The notes below the pieces were generated by a model that made no database searches, was not told where the DNA came from, and saw only the letters and a list, made by a program, of their open reading frames with translations. Below are positions 34,128 through 41,913 of a stretch of 64,000 nt of DNA, one piece after another. The DNA comes from Luteolibacter sp. LG18. GTDB taxonomy: Bacteria > Verrucomicrobiota > Verrucomicrobiia > Verrucomicrobiales > Akkermansiaceae. The DNA lies in NCBI RefSeq assembly GCF_036322585.1, contig NZ_AP024600.1:3162001-3226000 (forward strand), given 5' to 3'. The number at the start of each line of letters is the position of its first letter. The first letter of the stretch is position 1. The translations under genes and the position numbers were made by a program.

Positions 34128-37043
34128 TCAGTGGCTGGCCTCGTTCGCGAGGTCGCGGAAGAGCGGGTGTAGGGTGAGCATCCCACCGGGAGTGGCTACC
34201 CTTTCCCCGTAGGAGCCGGCTCCGCCGGAGAGGATGTCGAGCCGTCGGGCCATGCCCGGCAAGGAGGCGAGTCGGGCTTTGTCCGCCTTGAACTCGAACA
34301 AGGGGACCGGTGCCGGTGGCTGGGCCTTGACGGCGGCCACCAGCAGCGGCCAGGCGGCGCGGAAATCGGTGATCTCATTGAGATGGTATCTCGCGGAGGA
34401 GGGCGACAGGCGCATGAGATGGAGCGCCGCTTCCTGGCTCACCGCATGGGGCGCGCCGTTCTTGGACTTACCCGTGAGGATCTTTTCCCAGGCGTTGAAG
34501 TAGTCCGGATCGATCTGCACGGCGCGGCGGTATTGCTCCAGGGCCTCCTTCGGGCGTTCCTGGGCATCGCGCAGGTAGCCGAGGAGGTAGAAGACCTGGG
34601 CCTTCGCACCCGGTTGGGCGGCCAGGCGGGTGAAGATCCGCTCGGCGATGCCCTGGGCCCGCGGCTCGCTGAAGATACCCTCGCAGCCGAAACAGTGGCT
34701 CTCCACCTCGCCGAAGCTGTCCGGCATCAACTCGTAGGCGCGTTGGTAATGTTCCTCCGCCTTCGCGAGGTCGCCCGCGGCTTCGGCGACGAGGGCCAGG
34801 CGGGACTGGATGCAGTAGGCATCCGCGAACAGGCCGAGCGAGCGCTCGTACATCGCGATGGCGCGGCGGGTGAGTCCGGCGTAGCGGAAATCATCCGCGT
34901 CCTCCGAAAGGCGGATCGCGGACACGGCGGTGCGGAGCGTGGCGGCCTGGGCGGCATCGCCCTTTTTCTCCATCACGTCCGCGAACACGGCGTAGGCGCG
35001 CAGGCGGTCGCCCTTGCCCTGCTCGCCATCGCTGGGGTCCACGGCGATGGCGGCGCGGATGGTTTTCTCGGCGTCGTCCAGGCGACCATCGTCCAGCAGC
35101 CGCTTCGCCTTCCAGATCAGCGGGCGCTCCTCGAAGCGGTTGCGGGCGTAGAGGGAGTCGAGGAGCGGGATGACATCGTCCCCGCCGAGCGAGAGCAGCA
35201 GTTCATAGGCGGCATCATCCCCGGCGCGGACCGGGAGGTAGGCGAGCAGGATGCGGCGTGCCTCGTCCTTCCGTCCCAGCGCGGCCAGGGATTGGGCGGC
35301 GGTGAGCTTGAAGCGGGCCTCGTAGCCGAGGAAGCCGAGGTCCGTGGCACCCCAGCCGGTGCCTTCCTCCATGAGCTTCACCACGTCCGCGTGGCGTCCC
35401 AGGCGGTGGTAGTAGCTGGCCAGGGTGGCGATCGGGCTGATACTGCCAGCGTAGTAGGAGGTCTCGGTGCGGGATTCGCCGATCCAGTGGCTGACGAGGA
35501 GGTCCTCGGCCTCCGCGGGCTGGTTCAGGGTGAAAAGCAGGGCGGTGTAGGTGTCCAGGTTGCTACCGGTGGACAGGCCGTTCTGGAAGGCGGTGCAGCC
35601 ATCGGCGATGCCCTGCCGGATCCACTCGTCGTTCTTGAGGAGGCGGCCGAGCTCGAGGAGCTGGCAGGCGAGTGCCGCCGGGTTCCGGGTGGTGCTGTTG
35701 AGTTTCGGGGGAGTGGCGAGCCGCTCGGCGAGGAGGACGCGCAGCACGCGCACGGCGTCCTCCGGTTGGTCGGCGGCGAGATGGGCGTTCAGCAATGCCT
35801 CGCCGATTTCATCGTGCGTGGCGGCGGCGAGATCGGTGCGGGCGAAGATCTTGCCCAGCAGCGTTACGGAGGGCTCGCGCGCTTGTCCCGGCTTCGCCTC
35901 CGGGCCAAAGCGCGCGGAATACTCCACCAGATTGGTCCAATACGGCAGCGCCGGGTGCTGCTCGAGGAGCGTGGAGAGGAAGGCGGTGATGGCTTTGCCC
36001 TCTCCATTTTTCGTGAGATCCTCGTCTTCGGAAAGGGGGAAGGCCACCTGTGGGTCCGAATACTCGTCCTTCGTGACGAGCTCCGCCAGGCGCACGGCCT
36101 CGGCGGTTTTCCCGGTGAGGATGAGATGGCGGAGGTGATAGCCATCGGCCACGGCGCGTTCGTAGCTGCCCTGGCGGTTGTTGCCCTTGCGCGGGAACTT
36201 TCGGTCGAGCGTGGCATAGAGAGCCATCGACTCCGGGGTGGTGTCCTGGATCAGCCCCCACTGCGGAGCCGCGAGCCGGTCCTTGAGGCCGAGCGCGATC
36301 TTCAGCGCGAGGCGGCGGGTTTCCACTCCGGCGATTTCGCCCAAGGCGACATCGCTCCTCGTCAGCACCCGTTTCAGGATGGCCTCCGCCTTGGCCGCGC
36401 CCAGCTCCGTCACCAGATCCGGCACCTCGGAAAGGCTATATTCGTCACCGCCTTGCTCCAAGGCGGTGAGCTGGGCCTCGTAGACGGCGGAGGCGCTCGG
36501 GGAGGTGCCGCTCAGGGTGGCGAAGAGTTTTTCGAGGTCTCCATCTGAGTCATGCGTTTCCGGTGCTTCCTTCCGCCACGCGGCATAGGAGGATTGGCTG
36601 GCCGTGACGTCGCCGCGGAGGGCGGCGATGAGCATGCGCAGGAAGGCGGGGGAAGCGGGGCCGCCGGTGGACTTCCGGTCGGCCACGGCGGCTGCCAGCG
36701 CGTCCCATGCCTCCGGACCGGGCAACGCGGCCAGCAGGTTGCGGAAAGCGAGCGTCTGGTCATGAGGCCAGGCCGCGATGAGCGGCCGCCATTCGTCCAC
36801 CAACGTGAGCCAGCGGGTGGCCGCCTCCTGCGGCGGCAGGGTGGCCACGGTGGCGGTGAGTTGGGCGAGGTGTTCCTGGAACTGGCGCTTGATCGCCTCC
36901 GGGCCGTTCTCGGGTGCGGCGGGGCGTGCGGACTCCGCCTTGAAGCGGGCGAGGGCCTGGTCCGCGCCAGCGATCTCCCGGGCCACCGCCGGACACGCGC
37001 ACGCGAGCAGGAAGGCACAACCGAGGAGGGAGGAGCGGGTCAT
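34128..37043 (-). CDS. Exported TPR-repeat protein (971 aa)
   Basis: Signal peptide 'MTRSSLLGCAFLLACACPAV', then an almost fully helical protein. The C-terminal half has clear tetratricopeptide repeats, for example 'GDLAKAEEHYQRAYELMPDS', 'ERPKEALEQYRRAVQIDPDY' and 'AWEKILTG'; the N-terminal half has degenerate helical repeats. A periplasmic scaffold or assembly role is likely; no catalytic motif is visible. It heads a possible unit with two GspG-like genes, which hints at envelope transport, but this is inference from proximity. Confidence 0.82.
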   Translation of the reverse strand: MTRSSLLGCAFLLACACPAVAREIAGADQALARFKAESARPAAPENGPEAIKRQFQEHLAQLTATVATLPPQEAATRWLTLVDEWRPLIAAWPHDQTLAFRNLLAALPGPEAWDALAAAVADRKSTGGPASPAFLRMLIAALRGDVTASQSSYAAWRKEAPETHDSDGDLEKLFATLSGTSPSASAVYEAQLTALEQGGDEYSLSEVPDLVTELGAAKAEAILKRVLTRSDVALGEIAGVETRRLALKIALGLKDRLAAPQWGLIQDTTPESMALYATLDRKFPRKGNNRQGSYERAVADGYHLRHLILTGKTAEAVRLAELVTKDEYSDPQVAFPLSEDEDLTKNGEGKAITAFLSTLLEQHPALPYWTNLVEYSARFGPEAKPGQAREPSVTLLGKIFARTDLAAATHDEIGEALLNAHLAADQPEDAVRVLRVLLAERLATPPKLNSTTRNPAALACQLLELGRLLKNDEWIRQGIADGCTAFQNGLSTGSNLDTYTALLFTLNQPAEAEDLLVSHWIGESRTETSYYAGSISPIATLASYYHRLGRHADVVKLMEEGTGWGATDLGFLGYEARFKLTAAQSLAALGRKDEARRILLAYLPVRAGDDAAYELLLSLGGDDVIPLLDSLYARNRFEERPLIWKAKRLLDDGRLDDAEKTIRAAIAVDPSDGEQGKGDRLRAYAVFADVMEKKGDAAQAATLRTAVSAIRLSEDADDFRYAGLTRRAIAMYERSLGLFADAYCIQSRLALVAEAAGDLAKAEEHYQRAYELMPDSFGEVESHCFGCEGIFSEPRAQGIAERIFTRLAAQPGAKAQVFYLLGYLRDAQERPKEALEQYRRAVQIDPDYFNAWEKILTGKSKNGAPHAVSQEAALHLMRLSPSSARYHLNEITDFRAAWPLLVAAVKAQPPAPVPLFEFKADKARLASLPGMARRLDILSGGAGSYGERVATPGGMLTLHPLFRDLANEASH

Positions 37044-37172
37044 ATCAAAGGAGATAGTGGACGGTCTATCAGGATGTCCGGAGACCGCACAAGCATTCCC
37101 GTCTGTGAGGGATCAGTCATCCGTGGAGCGTGGGGTGAATTCGCGATGGCGTGTGCAGGACCGGTCCGCCAG

Positions 37173-37273
37173 TGAGGGGCTGGGGACTAGGATTCAGGGG
37201 CTAGGGGGAAGAGTGCTTCTCCGGTTCTTTCCCTCCCTCCTCTAGCCCCCAGCCCCTGGCACCTAGCCCCTCA
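37173..37273. repeat. GGGGCTAGG inverted repeat (family F, copy 1)
   Basis: Arms TGAGGGGCTGGGGACTAGG onward (37173-37209) and the inverse ending CACCTAGCCCCTCA (37241-37273) enclose a loop with GAGTGCTTCTCCGGTTCTTT. The same loop text occurs in the unrelated hairpin at 41638-41806. Confidence 0.7.
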
Positions 37274-37314
37274 AGGGCGGACTGGGCGTGCGAGGGAGTG
37301 CGCGGATCTCCCGA

Positions 37315-37340
37315 CCCACAAGCAGGAATGCTTGTGCTAC
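37315..37340 (-). repeat. CACAAG hairpin at the TMEM175 stop codon
   Basis: CACAAGCA-GGAA-TGCTTGTG is followed on the plus strand by CTAC; on the minus strand the gene's TAG stop is the TAG of the conserved GTAGCACAAG string. Related to the hairpin at 13898. Confidence 0.65.
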
Positions 37341-37921
37341 TTTTCGTGCTGCGAGAGGAAGCGCTCGATGCGGCGGTCTGGGACCAGCCAGATCAGGGCG
37401 ACGGCGATGTAGCAGGCGATCGAGAGCCACGGCACGAACGAGGCGAGGACGATGCCGCCGATGTAGCACAGCGGCGAGACCTTGCCCTTCCAATCGCCGC
37501 CCACGGCCTGGGCCAGCGGCGAGTCCTTCCCCTGGTGGCGGATGATCGCGGCCTGGAGGATGACGTAGGCGATCGCGGCCATCAGCAACACCACGCCGTA
37601 GAGCGCCAGCGGCGCCGCGGCCATGTGGCTTTCCCCCACCCAGCCGGTGACGAAGGGAAACAGCGAGAGCCAGAACAGCAGGTGGAGATTCGCCCACAGG
37701 ATGCCGCCGGTGACGCGGCGGGTGAGGTGGAGCATGTGGTGGTGGTTGTTCCAGTAAATGCCCACGTAGATGAAGCTCAGCACGTAGCTGAGGAACACCG
37801 GCAGCAGCGGCATCAGCTCGGGCAGGGTCTTCACGTGCGGCACCTTCATTTCCAGCACCATGATGGTGATGATGATCGCCAGGACGCCGTCGCTGAAGGC
37901 CTCGAGCCGGTTTTTCTCCAT
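37337..37921 (-). CDS. TMEM175/DUF1211 family potassium channel-like protein
   Basis: 194 residues, six predicted membrane helices. The family signature sits at the N-terminus: 'RLEAFSDGVLAIIITIMVLE' (R-x3-FSDG). Bacterial TMEM175 proteins form tetrameric potassium-permeable channels whose gate is built from hydrophobic residues of helix 1. A His-rich loop 'WNNHHHMLHLTRR' is typical. Length and topology match the bacterial subfamily. It stands alone; a hairpin overlaps its stop codon. Confidence 0.9.
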   Translation of the reverse strand: MEKNRLEAFSDGVLAIIITIMVLEMKVPHVKTLPELMPLLPVFLSYVLSFIYVGIYWNNHHHMLHLTRRVTGGILWANLHLLFWLSLFPFVTGWVGESHMAAAPLALYGVVLLMAAIAYVILQAAIIRHQGKDSPLAQAVGGDWKGKVSPLCYIGGIVLASFVPWLSIACYIAVALIWLVPDRRIERFLSQHEK

Positions 37922-38125
37922 GGCCGGAGGCTAACAGCCGGGCGGCCGGGGGCAAGGACGAGGGGTGGCCAGCGGTTTCGCCCCCGAGATTCATATGTCA
38001 TTGGTCCTGCGGCGGAAGCGTGATGATCTTGTAGAGGGGGGAGATTGGAAGGATGGTGAAAATAACTTCACAGTGCATCATTTGGATTTACAATGAGAAT
38101 ACAAAATAGCTATCCCGTAGGGCGA

Positions 38126-39370
38126 ATGAACTCCCGAGCGCTGCTGCTGCCCCTCATCTCTCCGGCCCTTGCCTCCGCCGCTCCGGTGGACGTGTATTGG
38201 GACAACTCCGGCACGTCGTGGACGAACCTGTCCGCTTGGTCGCTGAGCGGCACCGCCGTGACTCCCGATCCCGCGGTGGTGCCGGGTGGGAACCATCAGG
38301 CACATTTCAAATACTCCGGCTACACCGGTCCGACGGTGAGCTTGAATGGCGATCAGGGCATCCACGGCCTGCGGTTCGATGCAGGAAACGGCATCACCAC
38401 CTTCAAAGGTGGCGGCACCACCCGCTCGCTGAAGCTCGGGGCGGGTGGCATCGAGATCGCCGCTGAGTATGGCGCGGTCGATCTCGGCTCGGCCAGCGCG
38501 GGGCAGGGGGTGAAGGTGTTCGTGTCCGAGCCGCAGACGTGGTCGGTGCTTTCCGGAAAATGGATCCGCGTGGAGAACGATCTCTCGCTGGGGCCGAACC
38601 GGTTGACGATCGCCGGGCGTGGCGATGTCTTGTTCCGCGGCACGGTCTCCGGCGGTGGTTCGCTGGTGAAGACCGGCGGCGGGCAGGTCGCTCTGGAAAC
38701 GGCGGGCAGCTACAGCGGGGACACGCGCATCCTCGGCGGCTCGCTGCGGATGTGGGTGGACTCGCTTTCCGATACCGCCACGCTGGAGCTTTCCACCGGG
38801 ACCTATGCCGAGCTGCTGTACACCGGGACGGACACGGTGGGCATGCTGACCTTCGATGGGGTGCCGCAGGCTCCGGGGACCTGGGGGGCGCTGGATTCCG
38901 CGGCGGATCACAAGACGGACCGGATCCGGGGCACGGGGCTGGTGCGGGTGCCCGCGGCGGTTTCCTTCGCGGCATGGCAGACGTCCCACGGCGGAGCGGC
39001 GGTGGCGGGCGTGCAGCCCGGGAGGTTGTTGGAGTACGCGCTCGATGGCGCTGCCCCTGCGGGCAAGTCCCGGCAGGAAATCGCGGAGATCGGTGGCACG
39101 CGTCATCTCGTGCTCACGCTGGCGGTGGCGAATGGCGTGGTCTTCACCGGCACCGGTCCGCTGGTGGCGGAGGGGGAAACGGGCTATGTGATCGAGGGCT
39201 CGGAGTCCCCGGCGGGACCATTCCAGGCCGGGGTGGCGGAGCTTTTCCCGGCGCTGGCCGATGGTCTGCCGGCCCTGACTCCGGGCTGGAGCTACCGCAC
39301 GTTCTATCTGGTGGATGCCGTCGGCACGGCGGGCGGCGGGGCATTCCTGCGGTGCCGGGTGACGCGGTAG
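38126..39370 (+). CDS. Short PATR-type exported protein
   Basis: 414 residues from ATG 38126 ('MNSRALLLPLISPALASAAP', signal peptide); an upstream ATG at 38093 would add 11 residues. It is a miniature of the giant PATR proteins: the opening 'VYWDNSGTSWTNLSAWSLSG', one PATR repeat 'LVKTGGGQVALETAGSYSGD' and 'LRMWVDSLSDTATLELSTGT', then 'PGTWGALDSAADHKTDRIRG', a phrase also seen near the end of PATR protein 3, and a beta domain ending 'GAFLRCRVTR'. Likely surface-bound; ligand unknown. Confidence 0.82.
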   Translation: MNSRALLLPLISPALASAAPVDVYWDNSGTSWTNLSAWSLSGTAVTPDPAVVPGGNHQAHFKYSGYTGPTVSLNGDQGIHGLRFDAGNGITTFKGGGTTRSLKLGAGGIEIAAEYGAVDLGSASAGQGVKVFVSEPQTWSVLSGKWIRVENDLSLGPNRLTIAGRGDVLFRGTVSGGGSLVKTGGGQVALETAGSYSGDTRILGGSLRMWVDSLSDTATLELSTGTYAELLYTGTDTVGMLTFDGVPQAPGTWGALDSAADHKTDRIRGTGLVRVPAAVSFAAWQTSHGGAAVAGVQPGRLLEYALDGAAPAGKSRQEIAEIGGTRHLVLTLAVANGVVFTGTGPLVAEGETGYVIEGSESPAGPFQAGVAELFPALADGLPALTPGWSYRTFYLVDAVGTAGGGAFLRCRVTR

Positions 39371-39422
39371 CCGCGGCGGGCGTGCTTGCACCCGGCGGGG
39401 ATTTGCGCTCCGTTCACGGGTG

Positions 39423-39737
39423 ATGAACTTGGGATCCACCGTCGTCTTGTCCGCCCTGCTGCTGGCCCTCGCCCCGTGCTCGCGCGGCGAGGAGAAACCG
39501 AAGGCCGCGCCCGCGAAGGAGGAGAAAAAGGAGCAGCCCGCCACCAAGGAGGGCAAGGAGAAGGCGAAGCCCTACCCGCTGGACACCTGCATCGTCTCCG
39601 GCGAGAAGCTGAAGGAGGAGGGCAAGGACCCGGTGAGCTTCGTTTACAAGGGCCAGGAGATCAAACTGTGCTGCAACGATTGCCGCGAGGACTTCGACAA
39701 GGACCCGGCGAAGTACCTGAAGAAGCTGCCGAAGTGA
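39423..39737 (+). CDS. Small exported YHS/TRASH-like cysteine protein
   Basis: 104 residues. Signal peptide ('MNLGSTVVLSALLLALAP') then a Lys/Glu/Pro-rich linker, then a compact domain: 'YPLDTCIVSGEKL', 'VSFVYKGQEIKLCCNDCRED' and 'FDKDPAKYLKKLPK'. The Cys pattern with 'CC.DC...F..DP.KYL' resembles YHS/TRASH metal-binding domains that handle copper or other metals. Periplasmic location is likely. The ATG at 39423 is used; a GTG lies one codon before. Confidence 0.8.
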   Translation: MNLGSTVVLSALLLALAPCSRGEEKPKAAPAKEEKKEQPATKEGKEKAKPYPLDTCIVSGEKLKEEGKDPVSFVYKGQEIKLCCNDCREDFDKDPAKYLKKLPK

Positions 39738-39824
39738 CTATCGGATAGAAACGGCACGGCAGGCACGTAGGGCGAGGTTTGGGACTTTTGTCTCCGGCTA
39801 TCCCTGAAACCCGCCCCCCTTGCC

Positions 39825-40139
39825 ATGAACCCTGCCCGAGTCGTCGTCACCGATGCCGCGGCCGCCGTGATCGAGCGGCTGCGCGACCAGTTCGGCCCGC
39901 TGTTGTTCCACCACGCGGGCGAGGGGGCGCAGCCGATGTGTTACGGCGCGGGCGAGTTCCGGCTGGGGCTGGCGGACGTGCGGGTGGGGGAGATCCACGG
40001 CTGCCCGTTCTACATGGCGGAGTCCCACGTGGCGGACTGGCAGGATCTGACGATCGACGTGAAGCCGGGTCGCGGCCCGGGTTTCTCGCTGGAGGTGCCG
40101 CTGGGCCTGCGCTTCCACCTGCTGGTGGCGGAGGGGTGA
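39825..40139 (+). CDS. DUF779 protein
   Basis: 104 residues, cytoplasmic. Matches DUF779: 'LLFHHAGEGAQPMCYGAGEF', 'VGEIHGCPFYMAESHVADW' and 'DVKPGRGPGFSLEVPLGLRF'. These proteins often neighbour aldehyde dehydrogenase genes (AdhE/AldA type) and may act as accessory factors; no dehydrogenase gene is nearby here. It is followed 14 bp later by an inverted-orientation element A. Confidence 0.88.
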   Translation: MNPARVVVTDAAAAVIERLRDQFGPLLFHHAGEGAQPMCYGAGEFRLGLADVRVGEIHGCPFYMAESHVADWQDLTIDVKPGRGPGFSLEVPLGLRFHLLVAEG

Positions 40140-40152
40140 GGGGGCGTTGCGA

Positions 40153-40297
40153 AGGTAGGGTCATCTCGCCGAGATGACCGGGCGGAAGACGCTGTCCGCG
40201 AATCCAACTCCGCCCACCCAGCCAAAGGGAATGGGACGCTCCCGTGGCGGCGGACGAATCCCCACGACCCGGTCGCCCCGGCGGTGCGACCCTACCT
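40153..40297 (-). repeat. Element A, single copy
   Basis: 145 bp, complete with both hairpins and inverted ends, in the orientation opposite to the copies after the MocR and 862-residue protein genes. Confidence 0.95.
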
Positions 40298-40363
40298 CCG
40301 CCGCTTGGAAATCGCGCTCCGCTTTCGACTACTCGTGCCGCCCGCGGTTTGTCATGATCCGGC

Positions 40364-41623
40364 ATGACCCTTCCCCGGCGATGCCTGGCCCTGGTGGCCG
40401 TGATGATGGCGATGGCGCTCGCCTGCACCACCGCGCGCGCGGAAACGATCGCCGAAAAACCGCCGCAGCCGCCGACGCTGGTGGACAAGATCGTGGGCCC
40501 GCAGACCGACCGCCTGCCGGGCGTGGATCTGGCGCAGGGCGTCACCGAGGTCACCGGTGTGGCGATCTCGCCGCTGCTCGGTGTTTCCAGCGTGGGGGCG
40601 TGGCGCTATTTCCACACCGATGCCGCCGCGCGCGGGGCGCTGCCGTGGTTCTGCCACCCGGTGGCGTGGGGCTGCGGCTACGCGATCCTGCTGCTGTGCT
40701 TTTGCAAGGACACCTTCGGCACGGCGGTGCCGGGCGTGCTGAAGAAGCCGCTCGACATGGTGGAGCTGTTCGAGAACAAGGCCAGCGCGGTGGTGGCGAG
40801 CGCCGCTTTCGTGCCGTTCATCGCGCGGGAAATGGCGCGGCACTTTCAGGCGGCCTCCCCGGACGGGCCGGTGGCACTACTGGTGCCCATTGCCTCGCTC
40901 ACCGGCATGTCGGTGGCCTCGGTCTCGATGGTGGTGGTGTTCACGGTCGCCTCGGTGGTGGCGTTCCTGGCGGTGTGGCTCACCGGCCATGCGATCAATG
41001 TGCTGATCATCCTCTCGCCGTTCTCGCTGCTGGATGCGGCGTTGAAACTCGTCCGCGTGGCGGTGGTGGCGCTGATCGCGCTGCTCTATGCGTTCTCGCC
41101 GTGGATTGCGGCAGGGCTGTGCGTGTGCATCATCCTGGTGGCGCTGTGGCTGGCTCCGGCCACGATGCGGTTGTCGTCGTTCGGCACCCGCTACGCGCTC
41201 GACGTGCTGCTGCCGTGGTTCGGCCGACGCCACGCCACCGATGAGCGCCCGCATGCGTTCGCGCTCGGGAAATTGCCCGGGGTGCCGGTGCGCACGGCCG
41301 GGCGCGTCGCGGTGTCGGTGGAGGGCGCGGTTGAGTTCCGCCACCGGCCGTGGGGCTTCGGGCCGGAGCGGGTGGTGCCGCTGCCGGCGGGCAGACCCGC
41401 GCTGGCGAAGGGCGTGATTTCCCCGGCGCTGGTGGTGTGTTCGCCGGAGGACCCGGATGGCGCGAAGGTCCTGCTGCTCCTACCGCGCTACCGTGGTCGG
41501 GAAGAAGCGGTCGGGAAACACCTCGGCGTCACCGAGATCCGGGACCACGCGCTGGCGCGGGGCTTTTCCGCGGTGAGACGGTGGTGGAAAGAGCAGGTCC
41601 GGCGGAGGCGGCAGGTGGTTTAG
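40364..41623 (+). CDS. Exported multi-pass membrane protein of unknown function
   Basis: 419 residues with a signal peptide ('MTLPRRCLALVAVMMAMALA'), a short periplasmic stretch, about five hydrophobic helices between residues 90 and 275 ('AWGCGYAILLLCFCKD', 'SMVVVFTVASVVAFLAVWL', 'LIALLYAFSPWIAAGLCVCI'), and a soluble C-terminal domain ending in a basic Arg-rich tail. I recognise no family. The gene stands alone between repeats. Confidence 0.78.
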   Translation: MTLPRRCLALVAVMMAMALACTTARAETIAEKPPQPPTLVDKIVGPQTDRLPGVDLAQGVTEVTGVAISPLLGVSSVGAWRYFHTDAAARGALPWFCHPVAWGCGYAILLLCFCKDTFGTAVPGVLKKPLDMVELFENKASAVVASAAFVPFIAREMARHFQAASPDGPVALLVPIASLTGMSVASVSMVVVFTVASVVAFLAVWLTGHAINVLIILSPFSLLDAALKLVRVAVVALIALLYAFSPWIAAGLCVCIILVALWLAPATMRLSSFGTRYALDVLLPWFGRRHATDERPHAFALGKLPGVPVRTAGRVAVSVEGAVEFRHRPWGFGPERVVPLPAGRPALAKGVISPALVVCSPEDPDGAKVLLLLPRYRGREEAVGKHLGVTEIRDHALARGFSAVRRWWKEQVRRRRQVV

Positions 41624-41637
41624 GCGGCTTGGCCGAG

Positions 41638-41806
41638 AGTCCAGAATCCAGAGAAGAGGACGAGTGCTTCTCTGGTTCTTTCTGGCTCTACATGGCCACC
41701 CGGGCCGGAGAAATAGGACCTATACGTCCTATAAGACCTATAGGTCCTATAACCTGGGAAGGGCACTCCCCTGGTTCTTCTCCTCTTCCTCTTCTCTGGA
41801 TTCTGA
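41638..41806. repeat. Nested inverted repeats: outer family F arms, inner TATAGGTCC palindrome
   Basis: Outer arms AGTCCAGAATCCAGAGAAG (41638-41660) and its inverse (41787-41806). Inside lie the shared loop text GAGTGCTTCTCTGGTTCTTT and the TATAGGTCC palindrome copy 2 at 41713-41750. One element appears to have inserted into the other. Confidence 0.7.
41713..41750. repeat. TATAGGTCC palindrome, copy 2
   Basis: ATAGGACCTATACGTC and its inverse with one mismatch, about 90 bp after the stop of the membrane-protein gene. Confidence 0.78.
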
Positions 41807-41913
41807 GTTCTGGATTCTTGAATCTGGCGTGAGGCCTCCGGCCTCCCGCCCCCCCATTTCCCCCCCTTCGACTCCATTGCCGCGGCGGGATGTTCTGCGG
41901 TAGGATTCGCCCG

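Noticed and set aside
38042..38125. Upstream ATG (38093) as start of the short PATR-type gene
   Set aside because: The signal peptide begins properly at 38126; the upstream residues 'MRIQNSYPVGR' would precede it without purpose.
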